DNA of 25,305 nucleotides from a virus: positions 1 through 25,305 of IMG/VR virus record IMGVR_UViG_3300008266_000920; one strand, written 5' to 3'. Made by a program: the position numbers and the translations under genes. The notes beneath the pieces are model-generated. The model was not told where the DNA came from. It saw only the letters and a list, made by a program, of their open reading frames with translations, and made no database searches. This document shows positions 9,525 through 17,174 of the stretch, piece by piece (position 1 is the stretch's first letter; every line of letters starts with the position of its first letter).

Positions 9525-9540
9525 GGGGGCCGAAGCCCCC
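9525..9540 (-). terminator. GGGGGC-UUCG-GCCCCC hairpin
   Basis: This is a six-bp GC stem with a UUCG tetraloop in - strand RNA, followed by TTTAAAAAC and then the ATG of the HTH gene. The U-run is only three bases, so termination would be weak. It may act as an attenuator, an mRNA end, or a translational gate for the HTH gene. Confidence 0.6.
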
Positions 9541-9547
9541 TGTGTGC

Positions 9548-10531
9548 TTACTCATCGTCCCAATCAGCAACGATGTCGGCCAGCTTGTTCTTCTTAGCTG
9601 GGGCGGCTTCCACCTTGGCAGGGGCTTTGCGAACTTCGGGTTCCTCTTCGGCCTCTACTTCAACAGCCTTGGCTTTCTTAGGCTTGGCGGCTTTGACTTC
9701 AGCAACAGCTTCTGCCTCGTCTTCGTCCATCATCTCACCCATAGGCTTAGCCGTTGGGCGCTTGCCTTCAATAGCCAACGGAGCAGGGGCAGTAACGCCA
9801 TCCACAGCGGCAGGGGTAGAAGCTACGGCCTTCTCAGCATCCTTGGATGCGCCCTGTGACTGCACAATCTCGTACTCGTCATTGGTCAACCAACGCACAG
9901 GTGCGAAGATCAGCTTGGGTGACTCAGCCTTGGTGTCGAACTTCATGCGAGTCACGATGGCATCCAAGTTAACTGGAGGAGTCTGAGCCGCCATGAAGCG
10001 GGCGTATGCCTGCAGTGGGCGCTTGTCACCTTCTTCCTTACCGAAGATGGACGTAGCTGGCAGGGTTACCTGCAACACATCGCCTTCGGGGTTGTTAGCC
10101 AAGACAACAGCCAAGCGCTGTTGGTAACGGCAAGCACGGCTATTACCATTGCCAGACCCAGCGATGTTCTGTGGGCAAGCGGCACAGGTAGAAGCCTGTG
10201 GATTCCTCACGCCTGCATCGGGCTTTTCACCATCACCAGAGGTGCAGTCAGGGGGAGCCGCCACCGCATCCTTGTCGTAGGAGCCGGCGTAGAAGATACG
10301 GCTAACCTTGGGGGCAGCCTTGACCACGATCACATCCAAGTGGCGGTCTTCGATAGATGCCACTTCCTTACCGCCTGCAAGCAGACGGAACACGCCACCC
10401 TTGATGGAGACGCGCTTCATGCCGTTAGCGGTGGGAACACCACCAGCCAAGGCCAAAGTAGTTGCAGACAGAGCCGCGTTCTTAGCGAACGATGGCACAT
10501 TTGAGGGGTTGAACATTGCAATATTGCTCAT
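9548..10531 (-). CDS. Predicted single-stranded DNA-binding protein (SSB-like)
   Basis: The 327-residue protein has an N-terminal beta-rich part and a four-cysteine cluster (C96, C116, C119, C134) that could hold zinc. A long Ala/Glu/Lys/Pro-rich linker runs from about residue 235, and the very acidic tip is DIVADWDDE. Flexible linkers with acidic, aromatic-containing tails are typical of SSBs, including T7 gp2.5 and T4 gp32, where the tail contacts polymerase and helicase; gp32 also binds zinc. No OB-fold was proven here, so the call rests on the tail, the cysteines and the location next to primase-helicase genes. The ATG at 10531 is preceded by ATGGAAATCAA, a modest ribosome site. It is likely made in large amounts from the promoter near 10970. 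Confidence 0.6.
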   Translation of the reverse strand: MSNIAMFNPSNVPSFAKNAALSATTLALAGGVPTANGMKRVSIKGGVFRLLAGGKEVASIEDRHLDVIVVKAAPKVSRIFYAGSYDKDAVAAPPDCTSGDGEKPDAGVRNPQASTCAACPQNIAGSGNGNSRACRYQQRLAVVLANNPEGDVLQVTLPATSIFGKEEGDKRPLQAYARFMAAQTPPVNLDAIVTRMKFDTKAESPKLIFAPVRWLTNDEYEIVQSQGASKDAEKAVASTPAAVDGVTAPAPLAIEGKRPTAKPMGEMMDEDEAEAVAEVKAAKPKKAKAVEVEAEEEPEVRKAPAKVEAAPAKKNKLADIVADWDDE

Positions 10532-10542
10532 TTGATTTCCAT

Positions 10543-10944
10543 TTAAGTTGGTTTACGTACAGAGATGTCATACTCAGAGGCTGAGTTGAGTCCGGGCGGT
10601 ACGACCCCGGGGTTTTCTTCCAAGAACTGCTTCATGTTGGTCTGCGCAATGCGCTTCTCCAAAAGCTCGATGGCTTCGTGGGCTATGACGAACTTCTTGA
10701 ATTCATCCCAGTCCTGTGTGGAGTAACGCGTCTTTACAGACAGCACAACAGTGCCCTCGGTAGTGCGTACAGATGTGACGCCAATCGCCTTCATCTGGTC
10801 TTTCATTGCGTTCTTGATTTCTTCCTGTTGCGCCTTGAGTATTTCGACTTGCGTGTCGTACTCTTGGGTCAGGTCGGCAATCTTGCTACGCAGTTTGCGG
10901 TAGATTTTTGCTAGTTTGTCTAGCGGTACTAAGTCTTCTGACAC
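10543..10944 (-). CDS. Conserved phage protein with N-terminal coiled coil, 133 aa
   Basis: Residues 8-52 form a strongly charged coiled coil. Then follow a short beta segment, GVTSVRTTEGTV (55-66), an aromatic DWDEF (78-82), and a NPGVVPPGLN turn near residues 111-120. I recall this layout from other phages, where it has no named function; a Gam-like nuclease inhibitor is conceivable from the coiled coil, but nothing specific supports it. The start is a GTG at 10944 with CAGGAG eight bases upstream. It is the first gene after the predicted promoter/operator at 10962-10990 and is followed 11 bases later by the SSB-like gene. Confidence 0.75.
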   Translation of the reverse strand: MSEDLVPLDKLAKIYRKLRSKIADLTQEYDTQVEILKAQQEEIKNAMKDQMKAIGVTSVRTTEGTVVLSVKTRYSTQDWDEFKKFVIAHEAIELLEKRIAQTNMKQFLEENPGVVPPGLNSASEYDISVRKPT

Positions 10945-10961
10945 TTGCTTCTCCTGTTTAA

Positions 10962-10990
10962 TTATTGTCTAAGGTTGGACAGTTTACACA
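10962..10990 (-). promoter_or_regulatory. Predicted promoter with operator dyad TGTCTA-N4-TGGACA (10966-10981)
   Basis: The 71-base gap upstream of the 133-aa gene holds a dyad with half-sites TGTCTA and TGGACA, directly followed on the - strand by AATAAT, a -10-like box. A weak -35-like stretch (TGTAAA or GTGTAA) lies before it. An alternative pair is TTGCAA (11003-11008) with TAAACT (10981-10986) at 16-base spacing. The dyad, the preceding AACTGTC and the following ATAAT recur in the promoter near 19900, which is the main reason for the call. Confidence 0.55.
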
Positions 10991-11015
10991 CATTTCAATC
11001 GCTTGCAACCCCCTT

Positions 11016-12575
11016 TCATGATTTAATTTCAGTCTCGAACATGTCGGTAAGAAGTAAGTTATCGCTAACTTTCCCTGCCAACGCACTAAACATCTTCCTC
11101 TCGATAGCGCTACCCTGAATGTGAATCACAGTAACTTTGTCTGAGTCCTGCCCTTTGCGGTCAGCACGGGCACAGCACTGGATGTACTGCTCCACGCTCA
11201 TGAGTGGCCCATAGAACACCACAGTATCAGCGGCAGTCAGCGTAATGCCGTGCGCAGATGCCGCAGGTTGCATGACCAACACCCTAGGGTCAGCCTCAGT
11301 CTGGAAGCGATTGATCGTCTGCCCACGCTTGCTTGGCGTTACGTCCCCGTGGATGCACTCATTGACAATGCCCTTCTTGGTGAGGTAGTTGCTGATGGTG
11401 TCGATGGTGCTACGGAACAAAGCGAAGATGATGACCTTGCGATCAGTCTCCTCCAGTATCTCCTCCAGCACAGCCAACCGAGGCGCTGAGTCAAACTCAA
11501 CGACTTCCTTGTCGTCTGTGTAGGCCGCACCACAACTGATCTGCAAGAGCTTGGACACACCGGCTGCAGCGTTAACTGCCGTGATGGTCTCGCCTGCGGC
11601 TTGCACCAGCATGCGCTCCTTGAGCATGTTGTAGTACTTGGCTTGCTGTGGGGTCAACTGCACCTCACGCGTCATGGTAATGACAGGCGGTAAGTCAAGG
11701 CACTGTGCTTTGGTGTAGCGTATCGCAGGCTGGAGAGCCTCATGCACCTTGTCCTTGGCATCATGCTTTGGCGCCCACTTGAACAGCGTTACCTTGTTCA
11801 TCACCTTGTCTCGCCACGCAGTAAAGAACTTAGGCACACCATCAGGGTTGACCAACTTAGCCAAGCCGTACGCATCCACAGGTGACTGAGATGCCGGCGT
11901 TCCGGTCATCATCCACAGGTATGTGGTGGGCGTAAGGATTGAGTTAAGCGACTTCCATCTGCGTGTCGTGGGTGTCTTGTATGCGTTGGCCTCATCAACA
12001 ATCACAAGGTCAAAGCGGCCATCATTAACGACTTCATTGGCTATCAGGTTCAAGCCTTCGTAGTTGGTAATGACGATCTCGTAGTCACGCTGGATCATCT
12101 CGATACGGCGACTAGCCTGAGCATGGTGCGCTATAACGGCAGAGCGATGAATGATGCTGTTGTTGATGTCACCCATCCATGCGCTGTGCATGATAGACAA
12201 AGGACACAGGATCAAAACCCTACGCACCTTCTTGAGCTTCATCAAGTAGTCAGCCGCCCAAAGAGCAGAGAGCGTCTTGCCAGTGCCGGGTTCGCTGAAC
12301 ACGAATGCCCTGCGATACATCGTCAAGAACGCCGCTGTCTCTATCTGGTGAGCCATGGGCGTGTAACGCCCCGGCCAGTCATAGCGCCTAGTGATAGGCG
12401 AGGGCACATCTTTCACACCTAGGTTACGCAAGACCCGCGCTTCATCAAGACCCCAGTACACAGCAACGTCATAGCCTCCGTCTGCACGAAGCATGGCTTT
12501 GCTCTTAGGGATGATTGAGTATTTGTGCGGGTTTCTTGTTCGTAAGATAAGTGCTCTGTCTTCTACAATTTCCAT
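11016..12575 (-). CDS. SNF2-type DEAD/DEAH-family DNA helicase/translocase
   Basis: The 519-residue protein carries superfamily 2 motifs in order: EPGTGKT (95-101, Walker A), CPLSIMHSAW (motif Ia region), IVDEANAY (Walker B, DEAN in place of DEAH, 192-199), TGTP (224-227, motif III), and QCCARADRKGQ (466-476, motif VI with arginine fingers). The spacing and the RxDRxGQ form point to the SNF2 group. Such proteins move along double-stranded DNA, and phage copies commonly sit beside nucleases. The ATG at 12575 follows CGGAGAAGCA. It is downstream of the HNH protein and forms the end of a leftward block; a predicted promoter follows, so expression of the next genes need not depend on it. Confidence 0.9.
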   Translation of the reverse strand: MEIVEDRALILRTRNPHKYSIIPKSKAMLRADGGYDVAVYWGLDEARVLRNLGVKDVPSPITRRYDWPGRYTPMAHQIETAAFLTMYRRAFVFSEPGTGKTLSALWAADYLMKLKKVRRVLILCPLSIMHSAWMGDINNSIIHRSAVIAHHAQASRRIEMIQRDYEIVITNYEGLNLIANEVVNDGRFDLVIVDEANAYKTPTTRRWKSLNSILTPTTYLWMMTGTPASQSPVDAYGLAKLVNPDGVPKFFTAWRDKVMNKVTLFKWAPKHDAKDKVHEALQPAIRYTKAQCLDLPPVITMTREVQLTPQQAKYYNMLKERMLVQAAGETITAVNAAAGVSKLLQISCGAAYTDDKEVVEFDSAPRLAVLEEILEETDRKVIIFALFRSTIDTISNYLTKKGIVNECIHGDVTPSKRGQTINRFQTEADPRVLVMQPAASAHGITLTAADTVVFYGPLMSVEQYIQCCARADRKGQDSDKVTVIHIQGSAIERKMFSALAGKVSDNLLLTDMFETEIKS

Positions 12576-12589
12576 TGCTTCTCCGAGGA

Positions 12590-12823
12590 TTATTTATTGT
12601 CTGCTCTGTTGGCAGATTTGCTACGCATACGCAAGTTACCTTTGGCTGACGTACCGCCTGAGCGCATGGGCTTGATGTGGTCTACATCTTTGCCGTCACC
12701 CTTGGTGGCTGCTCCCGTCTTCTCCATCATGCGACGAGCCTTAACGCGCTCTGCTCGCTTCTTGATCTGCTCGGGCGTGCCTTGGTAGTTAACGTACTCT
12801 GACCGATAGTTTCTTGTGGCCAT
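12590..12823 (-). CDS. Small HNH-type nuclease-like protein
   Basis: The 77-residue basic protein contains DVDHI (46-50), GGTSAKGNLR (56-65) and SANR (70-73), the His-Asn-Asn arrangement of HNH endonucleases. The zinc-binding cysteine pairs found in many HNH proteins are absent. That is common in this small phage type, so activity cannot be assumed. The N-terminus is a charged helix. The ribosome site AGGAAC begins at the stop codon of the upstream Fe-S nuclease gene, indicating tight coupling. It lies between two recombination-type genes. Cleavage or nicking of DNA during packaging or recombination is possible; the role is inferred only from the fold. Confidence 0.75.
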   Translation of the reverse strand: MATRNYRSEYVNYQGTPEQIKKRAERVKARRMMEKTGAATKGDGKDVDHIKPMRSGGTSAKGNLRMRSKSANRADNK

Positions 12824-12831
12824 GGTTGTTC

Positions 12832-13497
12832 CTAATGCTTAGGGTTGAACTCACAGCCAGTGACCTGACACCAGCCGCAAAGTGGGGTTTGATTGGGGTT
12901 CCATACATCGTTCTCGAAGCATGATTCCAGTCGCGCAGTACGCTCACGATACTTCCACCAGAAGGCTTCAGATTGATCGCGTGTCATCTGCATCTTGACC
13001 ATATCATTTTTAACAATGAACAGCAACGCAGAGTTAACCTTACGTATGTGTGGGAAGTGTTGGAACACCATGAGCGACATCAATACAAGCTGATCCCTAT
13101 CGGGGTACTTGTTGTTGCCGGTCTTCCAGTCTCCCACCCATGCCGTAAGGTTCTCATCGTCAACAATCAGAATGTCAGCGATGCCCCGCACCCAAACATC
13201 AGGTGCTTTCCAGTTAGTAGGCGTAAGGTCAGCGCGCAGCGCCATCTCATACTCTGCTAGCTTTCTTCCGGGCTTCTTGAGCATGGCGTCCACCACAGGC
13301 TGGAACTGCTCGTACTCAGGCGGTATGGGCTTTTGATCTCTGATGTAGTGTTCAATAGCTTCATGCACCTGATTGCCGTACCGCGTGGCCTCAGTCTCTT
13401 GGAAGGGGTACTTCTTCAAGACCTTGACCTCGTGATACCTGCGCTGGCAACCCTCAAAATCTTTGAGGCTGCTGTGTGACCATGCTGGTTTTTTCAT
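12832..13497 (-). CDS. PD-(D/E)XK nuclease, RecB/Cas4/AddB-like, with probable [4Fe-4S] cluster
   Basis: The motifs are WSHSSLKDFEGC (6-17), GNQVHE (41-46), GIAD (105-108), GDWKTG (122-127) and a later Gln in RDQLV. Together they give the RecB-family active site: H45, D108, the acidic/Lys pair around D123-K125, and Q136. One early cysteine (C17) plus three late ones (C207, C210, C215) match the iron-sulfur staple known in Cas4 and AddB. Such enzymes resect or trim DNA ends. The start overlaps the metallopeptidase stop as ATGA and has little ribosome site of its own, so translation is coupled. With the SNF2 helicase nearby, a role in end processing or recombination is likely. A CRISPR link is not indicated. 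Confidence 0.88.
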   Translation of the reverse strand: MKKPAWSHSSLKDFEGCQRRYHEVKVLKKYPFQETEATRYGNQVHEAIEHYIRDQKPIPPEYEQFQPVVDAMLKKPGRKLAEYEMALRADLTPTNWKAPDVWVRGIADILIVDDENLTAWVGDWKTGNNKYPDRDQLVLMSLMVFQHFPHIRKVNSALLFIVKNDMVKMQMTRDQSEAFWWKYRERTARLESCFENDVWNPNQTPLCGWCQVTGCEFNPKH

Positions 13498-13793
13498 TCG
13501 AACTTCGCTGTGTTAATGGCTTTGTTAAGCCGTGTTGCAAACGCGGATACAAACTTCTCGTCACGATACAAAGGGCTATCCATGTCATGCAGGATTGCAT
13601 GCGTAAGCTCATGCCAAAAGGTATCGCCGACTTCGTGCTTTGTAAACGGCTTGCCTGTGTGGTTGCGTGTACCGATACGAATGTGTTGCGCGTCGTAATG
13701 CACACGCCCCATGTAAGTCTTATCGATCATAGCCTCAATGACTTCCACGCTATACCACCGCCTACCTACTCTTATTTTTGTTGGTAACTTCAA
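13494..13793 (-). CDS. Small zinc metallopeptidase-like protein (SprT/ImmA type)
   Basis: The 99-residue protein has TFWHELTHAILHDM (58-71), an HExxH zinc site followed by a short helix and an acidic stretch with D78-E79 that could supply the third ligand. Small phage proteins of this form are usually labelled SprT-like or ImmA/IrrE-like. The start is TTG at 13793, chosen because AGGAG overlapping the polymerase stop codon lies eight bases upstream and no ATG fits. It sits between polymerase and nuclease. A SprT-like role at DNA-bound proteins would suit that place; cleavage of a host repressor (ImmA-like) is the alternative. Confidence 0.78.
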   Translation of the reverse strand: MKLPTKIRVGRRWYSVEVIEAMIDKTYMGRVHYDAQHIRIGTRNHTGKPFTKHEVGDTFWHELTHAILHDMDSPLYRDEKFVSAFATRLNKAINTAKFE

Positions 13794-13804
13794 TACTGCT
13801 TCTC

Positions 13805-15775
13805 CTAGTTTTTTGCTAACCCATAACGACGATGCGCGCCACCGTCAGCGGACAATGGTATGCCTTGCATATAGCTTGGCTCCATAGTCATCTGCGCCAA
13901 GACCCAAGTCTTAGCTTCCTCTACCTCAGCATCAGGTACAACAGCGATCAATTCGTCGTGCACTGTGCCTGCTATGAAGTATCTTTTGGACACCCGTAGC
14001 ATTCCGTCAGTCATCACAATACGCGCCAGCGCTTGCGTGACATTGTTCGTTACCTTGCCTGCATACAACTTGGTTGCATCGGCGCCGTAAACCCACTGGT
14101 CTCTACCCTTCTCATCCTTCTCTCGTCTCAGATCGGGGTAGTGCAAGCTCATTCCATTGGGTAATTCTATACGACCTTTCTTAAAGGTCAAGCATTTATA
14201 TGTGTGCTCTTTGCCGTGGTACAGCGCCGAGTCAATCATCGTTTCGCACAACTGCCAAAAGCCCACAACAGGGTACGCTGTAGCTCTGTAGATATCAATG
14301 ATGCGCTTGGACGCAACGGCGTGCATGGCTAACTCATACAGGCTACATGTGTGCGGGATATCCCTAAGCTTGGCTTCGGTGTCTTGCCAACTCAGGAACT
14401 CAATCGCCTTCTTCTTGCTTACACCAAGTTGCCGCGCAAAATCTGCTTCGTAGCGTACAGGCGGTGCGCCTAGGAACCCCGTAGTAAGTTGAGACGCAAA
14501 GGATGCCCAACCAAGCCCGTAGCCACAGCCAAGTAAAGCCGATTTGGCTGATTGGCGTAGGTCAGGGTGACTCTCTTTTGTGAGGTTCGGTATGTTGAAC
14601 ATCTGCGCACCGAACGCGGCGTAAGGGTCACCTCCAGCACGGAAGATATCGAGCATGCCTGTGTAGTCCGAAAGCCACGCAAGAACTCGCGGCTCAATCT
14701 GCGAGAGATCCCCGACAACGAGTTGGTAGCCATCGGGAGCCATAATCGCTTTGCGTAGGAACGAACCTCGCTTGAGGTTTTGCATGTTGATGGCCGAGCC
14801 TTTGCTTGCTGTCCACCGGCCAGTCTGCGCCCCGTAGTAGGAGAGAGGTACTGGTAAGGCGCCACGTTTACTAATGTCGAGGAATCTCTGAGCCCTTGTG
14901 CGCTCGGTGGTCGACTTAACCCGAAGACGCGCTTCACAAAGTAGGGCAACGTCTTCACGTTCACCGTTAAGGAGCGCTTGAAATAGGGCATCGTTTTTAG
15001 CGAGGGCAAGCGTTTCTTTGCCGGTCGTCTTACTTGTCTTGGTTGGCGGAACCACATCGAGTTTCTCAAGTAGTGCAGCAAACTGCGGGTTCGATGCCAG
15101 CGCAGTCTCTTCCACGCCGAGCTTTTGTAATAGGGCTTCACGTTTTTCCTTTTCATCTAGTATGGCGTCAGTCAGCATGTTGGGGTCAAGCTGCAAGCAC
15201 GCACGGGTGTACATCTTCAGCGTCATGTCGATGAGGCGTAGCTCCTTGGGTGGGTATCCTTCGACCAAGCGCTCAAAGATTCTTTCGCATAGATATACGT
15301 CGTGTTTGCAATAGTCCGATAGCTCAGATTCCAAGACCTCGTCCAACTCGGCCACACCATTGGTGCTGTGTACGGCTGCCCCTTTTTCGGGAAGATCAAA
15401 ATCTCTTGCAAGTTTGGCGAGACTGTTGCCAACCTCAACGCCTCTGAGAGCGCGCGCCATTGATAGGGTGTCGAAGATGAAGGCGGGGTGTACGCCGTAG
15501 ACCCATTCCATAATTGATACATCGAACTGTGCGTTGTGCGCAAGCACTGCGGTTCGTCCCCAGTCAATTCCAGAAAAGTACTCACGTAGTCTGTCACCTC
15601 TAACCCAAGTAGTTGGGCTGTCAGATCCGTACTCATGAACGCAGCATCCAAACGCGTGAAATAAGTCATGGCGTATGTACTCCTCAGTTGTCATCTTGGT
15701 GAGCGTGTAACCTTCCTTGGTGTCCCAGTAGGTTTCAAAGTCGATCGTGATGATTTGTTTATAGGGTGCTGACAT
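13805..15775 (-). CDS. Family A DNA polymerase with 3'-5' exonuclease domain
   Basis: Taking the ATG at 15775 (AAGGAG seven bases upstream) gives 656 residues; a longer frame upstream to 15853 overlaps the previous gene and lacks a better site. Exonuclease motifs are TIDFET (D12, E14), HNAQFD and DYCKHD. Polymerase motifs are GDLSQIEPR (motif A, D356), RQSAKSALLGCGYG (motif B, K411 and Y419) and VHDE (motif C, HDE 606-608). No 5'-3' nuclease domain is present, as is usual for phage replicative enzymes. Residue 419 is Tyr, the dideoxy-sensitive form. It lies within a leftward operon with nucleases and the metallopeptidase and should be the genome replicase. The overlap with the 64-aa gene upstream suggests coupling. 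Confidence 0.95.
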   Translation of the reverse strand: MSAPYKQIITIDFETYWDTKEGYTLTKMTTEEYIRHDLFHAFGCCVHEYGSDSPTTWVRGDRLREYFSGIDWGRTAVLAHNAQFDVSIMEWVYGVHPAFIFDTLSMARALRGVEVGNSLAKLARDFDLPEKGAAVHSTNGVAELDEVLESELSDYCKHDVYLCERIFERLVEGYPPKELRLIDMTLKMYTRACLQLDPNMLTDAILDEKEKREALLQKLGVEETALASNPQFAALLEKLDVVPPTKTSKTTGKETLALAKNDALFQALLNGEREDVALLCEARLRVKSTTERTRAQRFLDISKRGALPVPLSYYGAQTGRWTASKGSAINMQNLKRGSFLRKAIMAPDGYQLVVGDLSQIEPRVLAWLSDYTGMLDIFRAGGDPYAAFGAQMFNIPNLTKESHPDLRQSAKSALLGCGYGLGWASFASQLTTGFLGAPPVRYEADFARQLGVSKKKAIEFLSWQDTEAKLRDIPHTCSLYELAMHAVASKRIIDIYRATAYPVVGFWQLCETMIDSALYHGKEHTYKCLTFKKGRIELPNGMSLHYPDLRREKDEKGRDQWVYGADATKLYAGKVTNNVTQALARIVMTDGMLRVSKRYFIAGTVHDELIAVVPDAEVEEAKTWVLAQMTMEPSYMQGIPLSADGGAHRRYGLAKN

Positions 15776-15953
15776 TTTTCTCCTTGTAGTCATCAACTGC
15801 AGTGCAACCACGCTCCATACACGCGGGGTCAAGGTCGGGGATATGCTTATCAATTACGTCAGCTATCTTGGTACGCAACAGGGCGCTGGCATGGAACAGC
15901 ACAGCGATGTTCATCAACTCATCAACAAGTTCTTTGGATTGTGAGTACTTCAT
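15759..15953 (-). CDS. Small phage protein, 64 aa, unknown function
   Basis: The start overlaps the previous stop as ATGA, AAGGAG lies nine bases upstream, and the end overlaps the polymerase start by 17 bases. The protein is helical with a hydrophobic middle (MNIAVLFHASALL), too short and polar at its edges to be sure of a membrane segment. Two cysteines near the end (C45, C50) are unpaired with other ligands. No family was recognised. Its role may be linked to the polymerase only by position. Confidence 0.75.
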   Translation of the reverse strand: MKYSQSKELVDELMNIAVLFHASALLRTKIADVIDKHIPDLDPACMERGCTAVDDYKEKNVSTL

Positions 15954-16216
15954 GTGTTCTTCTCCTTGAGTTTGGCTTCAATGACTCGGACATACCGAAT
16001 CACATATTCGTTTGATACGTTGCCATCATTAAGACCAAATGCAAAGCCATCGTCAATCGCGCCTTCAATCTCCTCATCCGTCAACCCAACCCATGTGCGC
16101 TGTGGTGGGTACACATAAGGCTGTCCCTCGATGCCTCGCAGTATCTGCTTACCAAGGTTGCTGCTTTTCTCCACCTCGTTAAAGGCTTCGTCTTCTTCCG
16201 GTGTCCAATCGGTCAT
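15950..16216 (-). CDS. Small acidic phage protein, 88 aa, unknown function
   Basis: An AGGAGG ribosome site overlapping the previous stop precedes the ATG at 16216. The protein is acidic with a TWVGLTDEEIEGA segment near residues 41-53; similar WVGLTDEEI stretches occur in many small phage proteins of unknown role. No catalytic motif, cysteine cluster or membrane segment is visible. It ends overlapping the 64-aa gene. Confidence 0.78.
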   Translation of the reverse strand: MTDWTPEEDEAFNEVEKSSNLGKQILRGIEGQPYVYPPQRTWVGLTDEEIEGAIDDGFAFGLNDGNVSNEYVIRYVRVIEAKLKEKNT

Positions 16217-16227
16217 GTGTTTTCCTC

Positions 16228-16524
16228 CTAGTTAAAGTTCTCTTTGGGTGGTGCGTCTAGGACGTTTAGAAAGCCGAAAAAATCGTTTGCCGCCAACATG
16301 AGTTGCGACGCCTCCATCTCATTACAGTTTAGGGTAACGACTCCTGCTAGCGCATCTTCAGCGCGTCCTATTATGACCACGCCTTGCGCGTTACCATCCC
16401 CGTAGCACATCACCAGCTTGTGGATCAGTAGCTTGAAGTGCGCTTGCTCTTCATCGGACATAGCCGTCACCCTGCGGTGCAGTTCTGCCTCAGACATTGA
16501 GCCGTCAAAGTCCGCGTAATTCAT
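16228..16524 (-). CDS. Hypothetical phage protein, 98 aa
   Basis: The ATG at 16524 has AAGGAG upstream and lies within the last 20 bases of the VRR-NUC gene. The N-terminal half is helical. The middle, QGVVIIGRAEDALAGVVTLNCN, looks like two beta strands around a turn, and the C-terminus is helical again, so a small alpha/beta fold is likely. I could not assign a family. Its stop codon forms part of the ribosome site of the next gene. Confidence 0.75.
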   Translation of the reverse strand: MNYADFDGSMSEAELHRRVTAMSDEEQAHFKLLIHKLVMCYGDGNAQGVVIIGRAEDALAGVVTLNCNEMEASQLMLAANDFFGFLNVLDAPPKENFN

Positions 16525-16816
16525 CTCGTTTCTCCTTCAGTAGTAGTTCTAGGTCTGGTATGTTGTGCTCACGGGCAATGAACACCGTGCCGCCTGCATT
16601 GAGGATAGCGTTAAGCTCTCTGTCCTGTAGCGCAGTGGTCTGCCCCTTGCCAGCCTTGCACTCGATGGCGATGAAGTGCCCATCCATACAACCAACGATG
16701 TCAGGTATCCCTGCACGGCCGAAGCCGTTAGCAGGGGGCATGAAGTGGTATATGCCTAGCTTGTCAAGCAACAGCCGTACCGCCTTCTTTACTTTCCACT
16801 CAGGTGTTTCTGCCAT
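16505..16816 (-). CDS. VRR-NUC nuclease
   Basis: The 103-residue protein shows the compact PD-(D/E)XK form of the VRR-NUC family: GIPDIVG with D39, FIAIECKAGKG with E52 and K54, and Q64 in the following helix. The length is standard for the stand-alone phage version. Family members cut branched or single-strand-containing DNA, as the FAN1 nuclease domain does, and phage copies are often near SNF2-type helicases, as here. The start at 16816 has AAGGAG seven to eight bases upstream and overlaps the end of the winged-helix gene. A role in resolving replication or recombination intermediates is inferred. Confidence 0.88.
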   Translation of the reverse strand: MAETPEWKVKKAVRLLLDKLGIYHFMPPANGFGRAGIPDIVGCMDGHFIAIECKAGKGQTTALQDRELNAILNAGGTVFIAREHNIPDLELLLKEKRDELRGL

Positions 16817-17064
16817 TGCGATCTCCTTCCAGTGTTTTCTGGTTTCGGGCAGTTCTCAGGTACGTCAACGACGACCCAAATTGCCGCCAATGTATTGCGA
16901 AAGGTTGCTTTCTCCCACCGATCGATGTACACACCAAACACACCCTCCAATGATTTGTTGACAGAGCGAACGTCTATGCCAGTGAACTTGGCTATGTCGC
17001 TTGACTTCAAACCATCGGGGTGTCGCTTGAGCAGTTCACGAATGATGTTGTGATTACTCTTCAC
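16789..17064 (-). CDS. Winged-helix DNA-binding protein, 91 aa
   Basis: The first half (residues 7-52) reads as a helix-turn-helix with wing: IIRELLKRHPDGLKSSDIAK, then FTGIDVRSVNKSLEG. The rest is polar and basic at the end. The start is a GTG at 17064 whose last two bases are shared with the previous stop (GTGA), so translation is coupled and no separate ribosome site is needed. It precedes the VRR-NUC gene. It could regulate this operon or bind origin DNA; nothing decides between them. Confidence 0.75.
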   Translation of the reverse strand: MKSNHNIIRELLKRHPDGLKSSDIAKFTGIDVRSVNKSLEGVFGVYIDRWEKATFRNTLAAIWVVVDVPENCPKPENTGRRSQWQKHLSGK

Positions 17065-17174
17065 GTTTTCATGTCCCTGACATACGTAGCAAAGCTATGG
17101 GCTGTGTCACCAAAGGCAATGCGCATGGCATCGAACTCTAGCGCCACCTCTTCAAGCACAGCGTTGCGTATCAT
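17061..17174 (-). CDS. Tiny phage protein, 37 aa
   Basis: The ATG at 17174 overlaps the stop of a nine-codon reading frame (17171-17200) and its own stop overlaps the GTG of the winged-helix gene. The peptide contains AFGDTAHSFATYVRD, a pattern I recall from small genes in other phages, without known function. No ribosome site is visible, so expression would rely on reinitiation. The pattern and the exact overlaps on both sides make a real gene more likely than chance. Confidence 0.55.
   Translation of the reverse strand: MIRNAVLEEVALEFDAMRIAFGDTAHSFATYVRDMKT

Noticed and set aside
14470-15156. 228-codon frame on the - strand inside the polymerase gene
   Set aside because: It is another frame of the same strand, and the polymerase motifs lie in the main frame. 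The product is basic and without motifs.
15776-15853. Longer N-terminus for the DNA polymerase
   Set aside because: The extra 26 residues overlap the previous gene, lack a ribosome site and precede the usual start of the exonuclease domain; the ATG at 15775 has AAGGAG.
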